Both the position numbers and the translations under genes were made by a program. DNA of 64,000 nucleotides from Helopsaltes ochotensis. Its lineage: Eukaryota > Chordata > Aves > Passeriformes > Locustellidae. The stretch covers positions 751,293 to 815,292 of the forward strand of contig VXBM01000093.1 of NCBI GenBank assembly GCA_013400155.1, written 5' to 3'. This document shows positions 23,051 to 34,900 of the stretch, one piece after another (the first letter of the stretch is position 1; the number at the start of each line of letters is the position of its first letter). Under the pieces are notes generated by a model that worked only from the letters and a program-made list of their open reading frames with translations, was not told the origin of the DNA and did no database searches.

Positions 23051-25739
23051 GCAACTGGGATTCGGATGTCTTTCTAAGACCACTTATTTCTTATTGCCTA
23101 GGACAGACTTTGCTCTGCACTCCTTCCCTAGTTCTCATCCTTTAGAGATTATATTATCCTTAATATGTTTCCCAATGGTTTTGCGTGGCAAACCCTCTCT
23201 GCTTCCTGCCTTATACATGGTTTGCATTCTGTGCACATGGCCTAAGAGATCAGTTGTTCTGCCTCAGGGGGCAATTAATCCCCAGCACTGTAATCTGCAC
23301 AGAGGCATTTAATCTTTCAGGAAAGATGCACCTGAAAGGAACTTTCTGAGACCCACATGGCTGATAGAAACCACTGAGTTAAGCCAACAGTTTAGCCAGA
23401 GGTTGGGAATCTCCTTTCTGCTCTGATCAGGTTTCCCCAGCAATTAAATGCGGAGCCTTCCAACACAAGTGTTTTCCTAAGGCCAAGGAGCAAAAGCCTC
23501 AGGGATTGAATTTCAGCACCTTCTCACAGGTCCAGTCCCTGTTGCATAACTCAGCTTCTCCCACGAGAGGGTTTGGTTTTGCTCCTGCTGGTTGGGAGAA
23601 TAGGCTGATCTTTCCTCAGCCCTCATACAGAAGTCCAGTCCCTGTATAAGGGATCTGCAGGGCAGAGACTCTTCCTGTTGCACAAAATCCAAGCAGAGGA
23701 TCTAATCCCTCCTTTGGCTTTGGAAGTGCAACTGAGGCCACAGTCTTTTGAAAGCACTCTGATGAGGTAATTACAGAGTGATGCATCCTTCATTTTGTCA
23801 CCTAGCTCTGCATCAAGATATTTTGGATTACTTTTTCAGACTTTTCAACTTCAAGATATTCAGACCTTTCTAAGGGAGCCAATACCAAACCTTTTGCCAG
23901 GGATTTCTCTGGAACTTGGCTGAAATTCCAAAGCTCTCTATTTCTAATTTGGCTTCCTTGACTTCTTTTCCATTTAGACTGTTCCTACCTGCATCCTGAA
24001 ATAGCTCTACCTTTCTTTTTGCATACAGGGTTAGTTGAGGACAGTGGGAAACAACACAAGAATCCTAATTTTAAAGCAGTAGTGGACAGGCACTGCAGCC
24101 TCTTATGAGCTGCATTTCAGTACCCAGATATGAAGAGTCAGACGTGGACCTCAACCTCACCTGCAACACATTCTCTGCATACCCAGCAACAATTTACAGT
24201 CATTCAAAACTTAAATTTCTGATTTGGCAGACTTGTCCAATTTAACTTGATGCTGGCACTCCATGTTGGGAACCACCACTCTCTAACATCCCTCAAAAAA
24301 GATGACTCAGCTGCCTTCCATTGCTTTCCCTGTTTCCATTCATTTTGATTTGGCCTCAGTCAAGAGTTTTCATGCTTTTGCTCAGCTACTCAGCTACAGG
24401 CTCTCAAGCACGGTTGGAAAGGGAAGGCAGTTCACCTTGCTTTCCTGATTTATCCATGCTCAGCACATCCTTTTGTTCCCAGTCCACCAGAGCCACAGGC
24501 ATTGCCCTCAGGCCAGCACGGCCCAGCTGATTCCCACAGCATCCTCTCACACAGCTCCCGTCCAGTGCTGGCTCGACTGAGTGCAAGGAACTACACTCCT
24601 CCTCCTCCCAGCCTTGCAGCAGAGCCGTGGGTCTCTCCAGCTGGGTCATGCCCCCACTGCCTGCAGAGCTGCCCCACTGAAGCAGCGCTGGGATAAACCA
24701 GCTGCATCTGCAAGGTCTGGTGCCTTCCCTTTCCCTTCCCTCACCTACGGAACAGGTCTGCCAGGAATGCAGGTGCAGGGACCCTTCCTTGCAAGGGGTG
24801 AGGCTCACAGGTCAGCAGCACACATCAAGAGGACCTGCATTCAGGGCTGTGTTTTCAAACCCAGGACACAGGCAGATGGACAAAAAAGACATTACATAGG
24901 TAATAAGTTTTAGGCAAACATTTCTTCTGAAAATGGCTCCCTGAAAGCCCATGGACTTTTCCTGCCAATAATGAGGTTCCTGCTCCAGGCTAAGGCATGT
25001 CTGTAATGCATATCATATATGAGTATGTTCAGAATAAGGGTCTTTAATTCAGCAACCAGTGCTGGACAAGTATAGGATGAGGCCAGTCTTAACTAAACTG
25101 AAGTTAAATCACTTTTGAACTGATATTAGACAGAAGCTCATCTTCTAGGAAAAGTAGAAGGAAAAAAACCAAGGCAAAACCCAGTCAATGAGTCATGAGG
25201 TTGAAATAAGTTATTCAGTCACAATGTCCTGCAGCCACATTTCCCCTCCAGTGAAATGGGTTTGAAGTCTGGCATCTCATGAAATATTCGTGACAATGAG
25301 CTCAGCAGGATGGACACAGAAGAGTCCTCTTGTCAGACCAGTATTTTCTATGAAGTCCCACCCGTCTCCAGTCTTTGATTGCTGCTGTAGCTCCTTGGGC
25401 AATGTCAGGGAGTGATTGGTGCTGCATAAGACGTGTCCCCTTCAGCATCCTTCTCTGCATTCCTGTTCATAGGGTTTTAAAAAATAATTTGTATTTTGAC
25501 CCATTCTTAAAATTATTATAAATTGGTTATTTCTCCTCAGTTTCTTCTTCTTTAAACTTTCTTTGTGAAGTATCACTCAGTTTTTTTAGGGATGGGAGTG
25601 AAGGGTGACAGTTCTAAATGGGAACAACAGACATCTTGAGGAAAATAATAAGAAGAGAAAACATATACAGCAACACTTCTGAAACCCCCCAGCCTGCAAG
25701 GATTCCCTGAACCAGGCTTGTTTGCTTTGCATTTAATTG
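23051..25739. other. Unique noncoding sequence
   Basis: The segment 24400-24850 is GC-richer and gives overlapping frames of 110-134 codons on both strands, with no family motif. The rest is ordinary. Confidence 0.5.
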
Positions 25740-25960
25740 CTCCTGTTAGATTTTTTTTTTTCCCATGGACTTGTCCAGTCATCCTTTGAACCCTTGGAGG
25801 TTTTTAGCAAGCACAATGTCCCCCAAAAAAGCATTCCAGACCTTTCCTGTGAACTGGCTATTCTTGAAAAGATGTCCTCATGCCATATTACACTTCTCAA
25901 GCGTTTAGTAGCTGAACTCCTGGTGGACTCTCTGATAGATCTAATATGGACACTATAACT
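25740..25960 (-). mobile_element. Old CR1 fragment (antisense)
   Basis: The plus strand reads ACTTGTCCAGTCATCCTTTG, then AACCCTTGGAGGTTTTTAGC, AAGCACAATGTCC and AGCATTCCAGACC. This follows the antisense CR1 segment 'cttgtccaatc...tttgaacccttgtaagtttttagcctccacaatatcc...gagttccacag'. A long-diverged copy, probably continuing to about 25960 with weaker similarity. Confidence 0.6.
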
Positions 25961-26559
25961 GGGATACAGAACCTGCATCATGAACTCCAGCTGTAAGATA
26001 TTTCAGGAGAAAGTTGACTTAAATGTAATTACTGATGTCTGTATTGGTATTATTTTTTTTTAATCATCTCAAGGAAAATTACCTGTGTTTATAAGGAGAA
26101 ATATAACTGAATATCCATTAAGGACTGGTAACATTTTTAAAGTCTGCAGGTTTGAATCAAGATCAACAGGTATTAGTTACTCTGAGAAAGTTTTAGAGGT
26201 CCAGTCTGTACCCTGAGAAAATATTAGGACAAATCCAGTTCCAGAAAGCTCCTGCCATGAATTAGGCAACAAAATGAAAGCATAAAGAAAATAAAAGGGA
26301 ATAAAGAGGGCTCCGGTGTACATTTAACTGACTGAACCCTCTCCTCACCCCCTAGCAGCATGAACAGCAAGAAACCAAAAGCAAACATTTAACTGGCTCC
26401 AAAATAAAGCAGGATGTAAGCAAGCCTCAATTTGAGCTTTAGGCAGAGACTTCCATGGCTCTTTCATGTTAGTTGCTTTGCTCACTGGTAAAAGATACCT
26501 ACAGGAGCTCCTCCCCAACACATTGTCCTTAGGGATCCCAGGGAAGAACAATGCAGCGA
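25961..26559. other. Unique noncoding sequence
   Basis: AT-rich; nothing recognised. Confidence 0.5.
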
Positions 26560-27150
26560 TTTTTATCAGCCCTGCATTGCAAGCGTAGGAAAGGCTTGGC
26601 TTCCCTGGCAAACAACGAGCAGTGTCCTGCACCTCGGCCCGGACTCCGGCCCGGAGCGAGTCGGTGCAAAGGCAGACGGTAAATCACTGAGCCCTGTGTT
26701 GCACAACTGGCTCCTGGGGAGGCAGCGATACGGCCCCGGGGGAAAAGGAGCAGCCAAACAGCCTGAAAAGTAAAAGTCACCTGCAGAGACTACAATCCAG
26801 AAACCCCAAACTGAACTCCGCAAGATTTTCATCAGCGTTTCCAAAGGAGAGGTTAGCAAACTGTGTGGATGGAAATGTGAAATCATTGGGCAAAGCGAAC
26901 CACAAAATGAGTAACTTCCTCCGTGAGCTCCCCCGGAGGGGTGGGGATTGCTTGAAGGTGCACGGCCTCTGTGATGTAAATTGTCTTGAACCCTAAGAGG
27001 TTTTGCAGATTTACATGATAAGGAACTGTGTTCTCCCCCAACTATTAGGCGCGATGTGGGGGAGAGAATGAGTGGGAAGAAGAAAAGCAGAAAGCTGGAA
27101 GGAGGCTGTAGGGAAAGAAGATTCTTGCAACACACTGCTAGACGAGATTG
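26560..27150. promoter_or_regulatory. CpG-enriched patch, possible promoter
   Basis: By eye there are about 22 CpG pairs here, with the densest part at about 26635-26730. Flanking kilobases have very few. Such patches in AT-rich bird DNA often mark promoters or first exons, though this one is weak by CpG-island standards. It surrounds a possible minus-strand first coding exon at 26781-26832. No clear TATA box was identified. It could instead be a GC-rich conserved enhancer. Confidence 0.35.
26781..26832 (-). other. Possible signal-peptide first coding exon
   Basis: On the minus strand an ATG at 26832 opens 17 codons, MKILRSSVWGFWIVVSA, plus one base, ending in CAG followed by GTGAC, a good splice donor. 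A positively charged start, a hydrophobic core and a small-residue end are the layout of a signal peptide. Ending after the first base of a codon (phase 1) is the commonest arrangement for signal-peptide exons of secreted and Ig-type proteins. The frame also reads through to 26566, so the splice is not forced. The Kozak context is weak (C at -3). No gene family is recognised. If real, the gene runs toward lower coordinates and its next exon is not identified. Confidence 0.2.
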
Positions 27151-27404
27151 AAAGTCAGTGGGGTAAAGAGAGCAAGAGCAGGATTTGGGCAGGATTATTG
27201 CAAAAGGAACTGCAAATGGATATCTCACCTGGAGCTGCTCAGGCCTGATGCCAATCTACCAATGCTTGCTTTCACCCACAGCACCCATGTACACAGAGCT
27301 ACCAGGTAGTCGTGGAACAAAACAAACACAGTTCTGATTTTCTAAAACATTTCTTCAAATATTAGAAATCGTAAGTCTGGGTGATTCTGGAACTAGTGAT
27401 AATG
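27151..27404. other. Unique noncoding sequence
   Basis: Nothing recognised between the CpG patch and the next CR1 fragment. The 220-codon minus-strand frame covering 26566-27228 ends here and looks like chance in low-stop sequence. Confidence 0.45.
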
Positions 27405-27565
27405 TCTTTGGATTTAAGAGGACTTGGTGGATTTTTCTTCCATGAATCTTACCCAAATTTTTTGCCCTTTTACAAACCTTTCACTTCTATAGAATCACAT
27501 GGCAAGGAGTTCCATTATTTAATCAAACATTTAATTCAGCAGAGGTGCTTCTTCACCCAGGCATG
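27405..27565 (-). mobile_element. Old CR1 fragment (antisense)
   Basis: The plus strand reads TTTTCTTCCATGAATCTTAC, then TGCCCTTTTACAAACCTTTC, and ATGGCAAGGAGTTCCATTAT followed by TTCTTCACCC. This matches antisense CR1 wording around 'ccatgaatttatctagtt...tggcaaggagttccacag...tgtgaagaa'. It covers nearly the same part of the element as the copy at 25740-25960 and has the same orientation. Confidence 0.65.
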
Positions 27566-28564
27566 ATGCTTTGGCCAGATCCTACAATGCAGAAAGAGTT
27601 GTAGGGATTGTCTGAGAGAACTCAATGATCTTTTGGGTTTGGATAATCAAGAAAAAAGAGCTACAGTGACTTTCAGGGACTGGAAAGTTCAGGGAAGCAG
27701 AACAGAGGCTCTTCATGGTGATAGGAATAAGAGCAGTCTAGGGAGCAGAGTACACAAGCAAAGCTTTAGGAGATGGAAGCCATTTCCAGACACTTCATAT
27801 ATCCATAGAAACAGATGAATTGGCATGAGATCACATCTACAAATGCAGTAGTGATATGAGGATGGAGAAGAATCTGCCTCAGGCTCTCTTCCCACAAAGG
27901 AGCAACAGGTCAAGCCTGGGAGCATGGAGTGGCTGAAAGGGTAAGATGAAGACAGGAGATAAACTTTTGTTGGGAACTGCTAACATTCAGTGAGGAGAAA
28001 AGGAGCTAAGGTTGACATGGAAGTGGTTTCTCTGTGTCTGAAGGAACTTTTCAATTCTTTCAGGGAACTTTTTACCTCCTATTTCTCCCGGTCTTGTCAC
28101 AATAGAAAGCTTCATTCTCTTCATGTTCTCAGTGGAACAACTCCCTCTGTATCAGCAAACTTACATTAATGGAAGACAGCAGAACAATTCCCAGGGCTGG
28201 AAGAAGAAAACTCCTTCATCATGAGTCCCTCGGTACAGCATGTGAGAAGGATCTTTCCTTTTAGCCTTGGAGAGGATATCAAATTGCTTTTAATGTTGCA
28301 TCTATCAATGCTGGGCCACAAGAAGACGTTTGTTTGCTTCAGATGTCATGGGAGCTGAAAAATCTTTTTGCATGGAATGATATTTTCCCTCTAAAGCCTT
28401 ATCTTAAGGAAAACATACGCGATCTTGCAGGGAAGCCTCTCCCGGTTGCATTTTAACTTAACGGGAGGTTCCTTTCCTGACATATCTGTTAGCACAGGAA
28501 TATCTGCACACAGAGAGTCACACAGCACTTTAGCAACCAAAGAATGCGAAGCCCTCCCTCAGAT
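27566..28564. other. Unique noncoding sequence
   Basis: Nothing coding or repetitive recognised. Confidence 0.5.
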
Positions 28565-28591
28565 GGGCTGGGGGAGGGAGGCACCCGGGGG
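28565..28591 (+). other. Near-canonical G-quadruplex motif
   Basis: G runs at 28565-28567, 28570-28574, 28576-28578 and 28587-28591 have loops of 2, 1 and 8 bases. The last loop is one base over the usual limit, so stability is uncertain. Confidence 0.5.
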
Positions 28592-30607
28592 AAGAAGACT
28601 TCCCATGCCATTCCTGGTTTGAGATCTCCCTGGAACGAAGGGGTAATTACACAAAAGCAAAATATGATGGTTCTGAGCTGCTGCCAGCTGGAGGCCTCTG
28701 TGTCAGCAGGGCCCAGCCCCACCATTCTCCAGCCACCACCCTGGAGTATCTCACTGCCCGATGCTGCAAAAGGGACAACACTTCTGCTGGCCTGAGGATC
28801 CTAGACCTTGCTCTGAAGAAAACCTTGCTGGGCTTTTTACAGGGCAGTAGAGTGTAGTGCTGTGGGCCATGGTCTTGGGAATGGGACAGAGAAAAGTAGT
28901 TCCTGCCTTGCTGATGCTGCCAGAGAGGGAAGGGATGGATTCTGTACTCTGAGAAAGGGACAGAAGAGGTTCAAATTACTGGCAGATTTTGGAAAGCTTT
29001 TTAAGTGGTATCTTCAAAGGGTATGTTACTTATCCTAACTCTGATGGTGTCAAAGAATATTTCAAAGGGGGCATTATTTGAGCGCTTTCAGATGTCTCAC
29101 CTTTAATGTTTCTGAGCTTCTGCTCCTCCAGTATAAATGGAATTGCCTGCCTTGCCTGTGATTTACTCTATAGGGGAAACTTTTACCCTCTGGAAGACTT
29201 CCATGGTCCCTGAGATTTTAAGAAGCAGGATAAATAATCACACCAAGAGTGTCTCTTGAAGTCTAAATGTTGTGGTTGTTAAAATTGAATTCTTAGGTTG
29301 TTAGCACAGTTCTGCAATGAACTGCTGAATTCCCTTATGCCATTATTCTCTCTGTTACTGTTTATATTTTCCAGTATTTGTTTTCTATGGAAGAACTTTT
29401 TATTTTTTCAAAATACATTTTCATTTATATGTTCACTGTTTTTACCCATTGCTATCTTATTTCATTCTAAAGGAAACAAAAATTTAAGTAAAAATATGAT
29501 TGTGGCTTGCAAAAAAATCTCTGAAGTCAAGATACAATGAACTAGTAAAAAGGTAGATGTCCCTATCATGTTTCCAGCTCATCTGGGCACAGTTATCTCT
29601 GCTTGGGATGGGTTTGTACAGTAGCTTGCTCAGTGCCAGAGCTTGTCTGAGGTTTGTGGGCTTCCCTTTTAGACAAACAGAAGTAGTAATACAAAATCCA
29701 GCAGCATGAGTTCAGCCCCTTGCCAAGGACCCCCACTCCTCAACCCTTCCAAACGCTGAGGAAATCCATCGATTACATGCTGGTTTTTGGAAGTCAGCAG
29801 TTTTGGGTGGTTTTGAACTGGGGGGCCTCTTCTAAGGCAAACATAAATCAGCACATATGTATACACCCTCCTGCACACACAAACCCCGTACATCATTTTA
29901 ATAAAACCAACCAAAAGGAGTCCACTGCTCTCAGAGAATTCCCCTTCGTAAGAAGATGAAGAGAACAGTGTCAGAGACACGAGTCATCTCTACTACCAGA
30001 AGCCTAAAATTTTGTGGTCATAAGGATGGCATAAAAACATGGCTATAAAGCAAACATTTGTAAGCAAGGGTGTTTGCATGGCTGATGTGGCTAAAGAAGG
30101 AACAGTCAGTGTAAAATGGCAACAGGGACAAAATACCCTGAAGAAAATTCTGGCCTTTAGAGGATTTGAAAGGGACTGTGGCATCTCAGGACAAATGCTT
30201 CTGTCATCCCTGCCTCCTACTTGAATACCTTGCTGGAAAACAGTAGGTGGGGTGTCAGGCAGAGGGAAATGTGTCATTTACTGGCATTGCTTCCTTCCCC
30301 AGCACTCCCACAGCTGCTGTGGTTTTACTCACCGGCCCACTGAAGGCTGGAGGAATCCTGTACCCAGTCTGGAAACACCAGTAAGGAATGAAGCAAAGAA
30401 ACCCTGCCCCTGAACTCAGCCAGTGGGCTATAAGCAGAGTTACTGTGGCCACTGCTCAACAGCACAGACCACTTCTGTTCCTGCCCAACAGCATCTTACC
30501 TCATCCATCAGCCCAGGCTTGGACTGCAACATGACTGGAAACTTCCAGCCACAGTATTTTTCACTTTTTGGGTCTGGTTTCTTTTTGGGGTGGCTGGCTG
30601 TACCCTC
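28592..30607. other. Unique noncoding sequence
   Basis: Nothing recognised. Open frames up to 103 codons on both strands have no motif. Confidence 0.5.
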
Positions 30608-30660
30608 AAAAAAAAAAAAAACCCAAACCAAACCAAACCAAAACAAAAAAGACCCCAAAA
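30608..30660 (+). repeat. A-rich tract with CCAAA repeats
   Basis: A run of 14 A (30608-30621) leads into several ACCAA-type units and further A runs. It resembles a decayed poly-A tract but has no element upstream. Confidence 0.85.
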
Positions 30661-31814
30661 CATTTGTTGCATTTTTCCCACAGTGGTCTCCAACATTCCA
30701 GCTCCTCTCTCAGTGCTGTACTGAGGCACTGATCCCTTTCCTAGAGATACTAGGGCAAGACACCAGTTTGTGACTGACTCCTCTTTCTGAGGACTTAGAA
30801 AGATCTCCATTTCTTTGCATTGTGACAGAGCATTTCGCCTTGGGCTTTCTGGGGTTTTGGTGCAATCCTAAGCCTAAGCACCACTTTCAAAACATCAACA
30901 ACAAAAACATATTTTTCTGGCATTCCTTTCTAGAAGAAATGAGAAGAGCCCAATTTAATATGCATGCCTTCAATAGGTCCGGTAAAATCTATTCCTTGTA
31001 TACAATCTAATGCTCTTGCCATAAATTTAGATTTGTTCATGACCACAACAAAGCCCTTCAATGGTTGAGGAAGATCATTACAGGATTTTCCTTGTTATTA
31101 CAGCCCAGCAGAGAAAGCGGTTTCAGCACAGCTGACAGAAGTTTCCATCTAGCAAACTCTGCAGATGGGTCACAGGCTTCCAATAAGTGTATCAGTCAGA
31201 GATGAATTGGATTAAAGATAATCTGCAATGTGAAATCCTGTTAGAGAAGGGGTTTCCACTGCTTCCAGAGCTGAAACTCTCCTGGATTGAAAAAAGGCAG
31301 CTGATGTTTGTTTTGACAGCTGTGCAGAGTGAGAGGTGTGTGTATGCGTGCTGGGGAACAACACATATGGTGACCATGTGACACGACTCACAACCAGATG
31401 AAAGAAAACTGTCCAATATCTCCAGCAGCGTGGTTCAAATTCCACTTCAACCAAATTGGCGGGCGTGACAAATGCCAGCTAGTCCTTCTTCCCTACATTG
31501 ATTTAGGAGGCAAAGTACTCCGTTTGATCACCTGCATGCTGTGGTTTTCATCTACTCCTAAAATATTTGGGACACCAAATAGGGAAAAGCTGCTGGTTGT
31601 TAAATCATATCATTGCTTCTCCAGTTCAAGTTTCTTAGTCTTCCTCCTCCCTTTTTAAAAATTGTGGGTTTTTTCCTTCAAGGCTTATGCCATTGTAGCA
31701 GCTCAGGGAAATGAAACTCTGTGTTCCTGCAGAAGATGAGGGTGATGCAGCACCAGAAAATTCACCATCAGGGGACAGGACAGAAGCCCAGATTGGAGCA
31801 GAAGGAATCTGATG
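30661..31814. other. Unique noncoding sequence
   Basis: Nothing coding or repetitive recognised. Confidence 0.5.
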
Positions 31815-31925
31815 TAAACACAGACAGGTACAGAAAGGGACTGGAGAAATTCAGGGAAGAGAAATCCATCTACAGCTATTAACCAAAGAAAGTGACCTTT
31901 CCTCTCAGATGTCTGCTGCAAGGGA
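31815..31925 (+). mobile_element. Old CR1 3' region fragment
   Basis: The words GACTGGAGAAATTCAGGGAA, then GAGAAATCCATCTACAGCTA and TTAACCAAAG match the CR1 segment 'aaattcatggaagagaaatccatctacagctattaaccaag'. Diverged; its ends are not sharply defined. Confidence 0.65.
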
Positions 31926-34900
31926 CCGAGGGGAAAGAATTGCCCAGCCCATACTATCTGTATTACCATTAATTCTGAGTGACAGACAGATGGACAGGCT
32001 TAGGGCTCTCCCTGATCCACCACTGCCATTGCAGATGGGGCTTCTTTAGCAAATGCTACGTAACATCCTCCTTGCACCCATACAAATAATTATGGTCTTC
32101 TTTTACTTTCATCAATAACACTGATGACTCCTTCATGCCCATACGGCATTCCAAATATTACTTTGTCCAGAGGAAAAGATGGTTCCTCCAGCCAGCCAAT
32201 CCATGGATGACACAAGAACTGAGACATACCAACAGCAATAGCACACACCCTTTTAGCGTGTTTTATCTTAGGTCAGTTTTACTGTTGAGGAGTCCTTGGT
32301 GTGTTTATCCCTTATCCCTGTCTGCCTATGATAGCTCACAAATGGTTCATCCTGTTGCATGATGCTTAGGAATGGCAGCGTCAATCCTAGGGACTATTCT
32401 ACTGAGGTAGGAATTTTGTGAGCAACATTTCAAACCTTTCTTCTGTAACTGGCTTTGTTTGTGGCTTTGGACAGATCTGTTATCTTTCTCTGCTTGGGCC
32501 GACCCAGGCATGTCCCACATCGTCCACCTGCCCAACAAACAGTGGCTGCTCAGGGTCTGGGGTCAGTTGTGGTACATGAGGCATCACACAATAAAGACTC
32601 AGTGTTGGACAAGTCCTTCTGCTCCTGCAGTAACTCACTTTGCATCAGTGGTAACTCTTCACTGAGTTATGAATTTTACCAGATTCAATCTGTGTCCTCA
32701 CTTGAATTTCTAAAACTGACCTAGGAAACTCCTTCAAGTATAATATCTTTTCATGAAGCTCCAGATGGACTCGCCAGCAGCACCAGGGAAGGCGTGAGGA
32801 CTGTTTTGCTTCCCAGTCTGTTAATGTAAAATATTGAAATACAACTGTCTCAGCAAGGGAAGAATCTAAAGATGCTCACTAAGAACACGTGATATAGTCC
32901 AAGGTGAGGAGACACCCCTCCTCTGTTTGACTGTCAAACCTTTCTATGGACAAATCATCCAGCAAAAGCCCTCACTGAGAAGCTGGAGAAGATTGTTGAG
33001 TTATTGTGGAGTGACTTTCCCAGGGGCTGCTCTGTTTGCATGTGTCCCAAAACATTCAGGGCAGAAATCTTAACAGAAGGATCAGTGGATTTAAATGAGA
33101 TTAATATTTCACACTGATGATGGTAGAAAGTGTCTTGGTTGTTCCAAATCTCTGCTTTGAGGCAATGTCAGAAGCAAATGGTTTTGTGGATTGTCTAGTA
33201 ATTAATGCTTCCTCCCTGCCTTGAATGAAACCTGTCCACATAGGAACCCCTTAAGCTTTTTTCAAATTCCTAAGCTGACTTTTTAAATGAGCAGAAAACC
33301 ACCTATAACAAGTACTTGGTTAAATTAAAAGTTACTTTTGTTGATCTGAAACCTTTTCCTAACCACTTAAGATTGGAATTACCGGAAGTTTATTTATGTA
33401 AACCTGTCCACACAAGCTTCACATTAAATCCATTAGGGGAATAATCATACCTTTAATTCAATCAGCTCAGGCGTTGATTGCAAACCAACAACCATTAAGT
33501 GGCTGCAAATAGCCTACAGTTGTGTCAAAAAATACCTTGTCCAGTTCTGTAGGGAGCTTTGCTAGAAAACAAGAGTAACTGGAAACCCTGAGCAGTGGCA
33601 ACCTTAGGAAAGATGCTACAATGCTCCCTGATTTTCTGGTCAAACTAATAATTCCTTCTGCAACTGGTTGCTGAACATCACACTAATAAGATATGCTTAA
33701 GAAATAAAGACTGTTCCCAACAGTAAAGTGGGGGGGTAATTACACATGACTCAACTATTTCCTTGCTATGATTTATTAGATTTTAAATGTGCTCATGTTG
33801 TACCCATCAGCCTCTCTGCTGCTATGGAGTCTGTGCCAGAATTATGACAAATGAGATTTTTCTGCTCACTACAAGTTCTATCTGAATTATCTACCATGTT
33901 AGAGGTCATGGGTATAACACTTCATTTTTCTCAGTACCATAGATATACTGAATGTGGATGCCAGGTCATGAACTATTTCACAGGCTTGCTATCATGAACT
34001 CATGTGAAAAAAAATGTAGTGCACAATTAGGCTTATCTTCAAGAGTTTCCAAGAATGAAGTCCAGTCTATACTGATTTATCAGATCTTTTCTATAAACTG
34101 GAATGAGGTAGTGTGGGGGCACAGAATTAACCCTGCATGATTGTAGCAGAACAAAAGCAGGACAACAGGAATGGTGAGCAGCACCTGGGGAGTGGAACTC
34201 TGCCAGGCCTTAAAACTACCTGGCCTTTGAAAGAAATTGTCTTCTTCTAAACAATGACTTGGTGAATCCAAAGCAGACACTGAGATAGCCACTGACCCTC
34301 ACAGAGGAATCTGCCACCCGTGTAGGGACAGAGCTCGAGGCAGAGCTCTCTGCAGCTGTTCTTGACCTTTGGATAGCACTGGAATGACCAAGCTGGGAAA
34401 AAGCCCAGTTAATGTCTTCCTCTCAAAGACAGTGGTGGTGGAGCTCCGTCAGTGTTTGTGGCTACAAATAACTCCAAAGCACTGAGAAAACAAAGCAAGA
34501 ACATGTGAAATGTGGGATTATCCCAGATGTTGCACTTTAACTTCAGTTGGAAAAACCATGACCCGAGTAACCTAGTGAGATGGATTGCAGTGCAACTGGA
34601 TGTATATTATCCATATTATTGGCCTAATATTTCAAGCTGATCTTCTGCTTACAGTTCATGTCAGCACATAGACTGGCTTATTCAACCTCTTGAAAACATC
34701 TTGCAGAGATAAAACACATGTGTATATATTATAATCTTTGGTAAGTTGGAGTCTTCTTTTATGAAACAGTGACGTTTACGGGGGGGGACTGATCATTTTC
34801 AGATGTTTTGCTTAATTCAACTAAGCAGTTAGACAGATACTAACAACAAAAGAACAATCCTAAACATTTTATAGCCAGAACCTCTTCATCACCCTGGACC

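Noticed and set aside
26566..27228. 220-codon minus-strand open frame taken as one gene
   Set aside because: The product is low-complexity in places and has no domain. Only the short signal-peptide-like part at 26781-26832 is kept, as a weak exon candidate.
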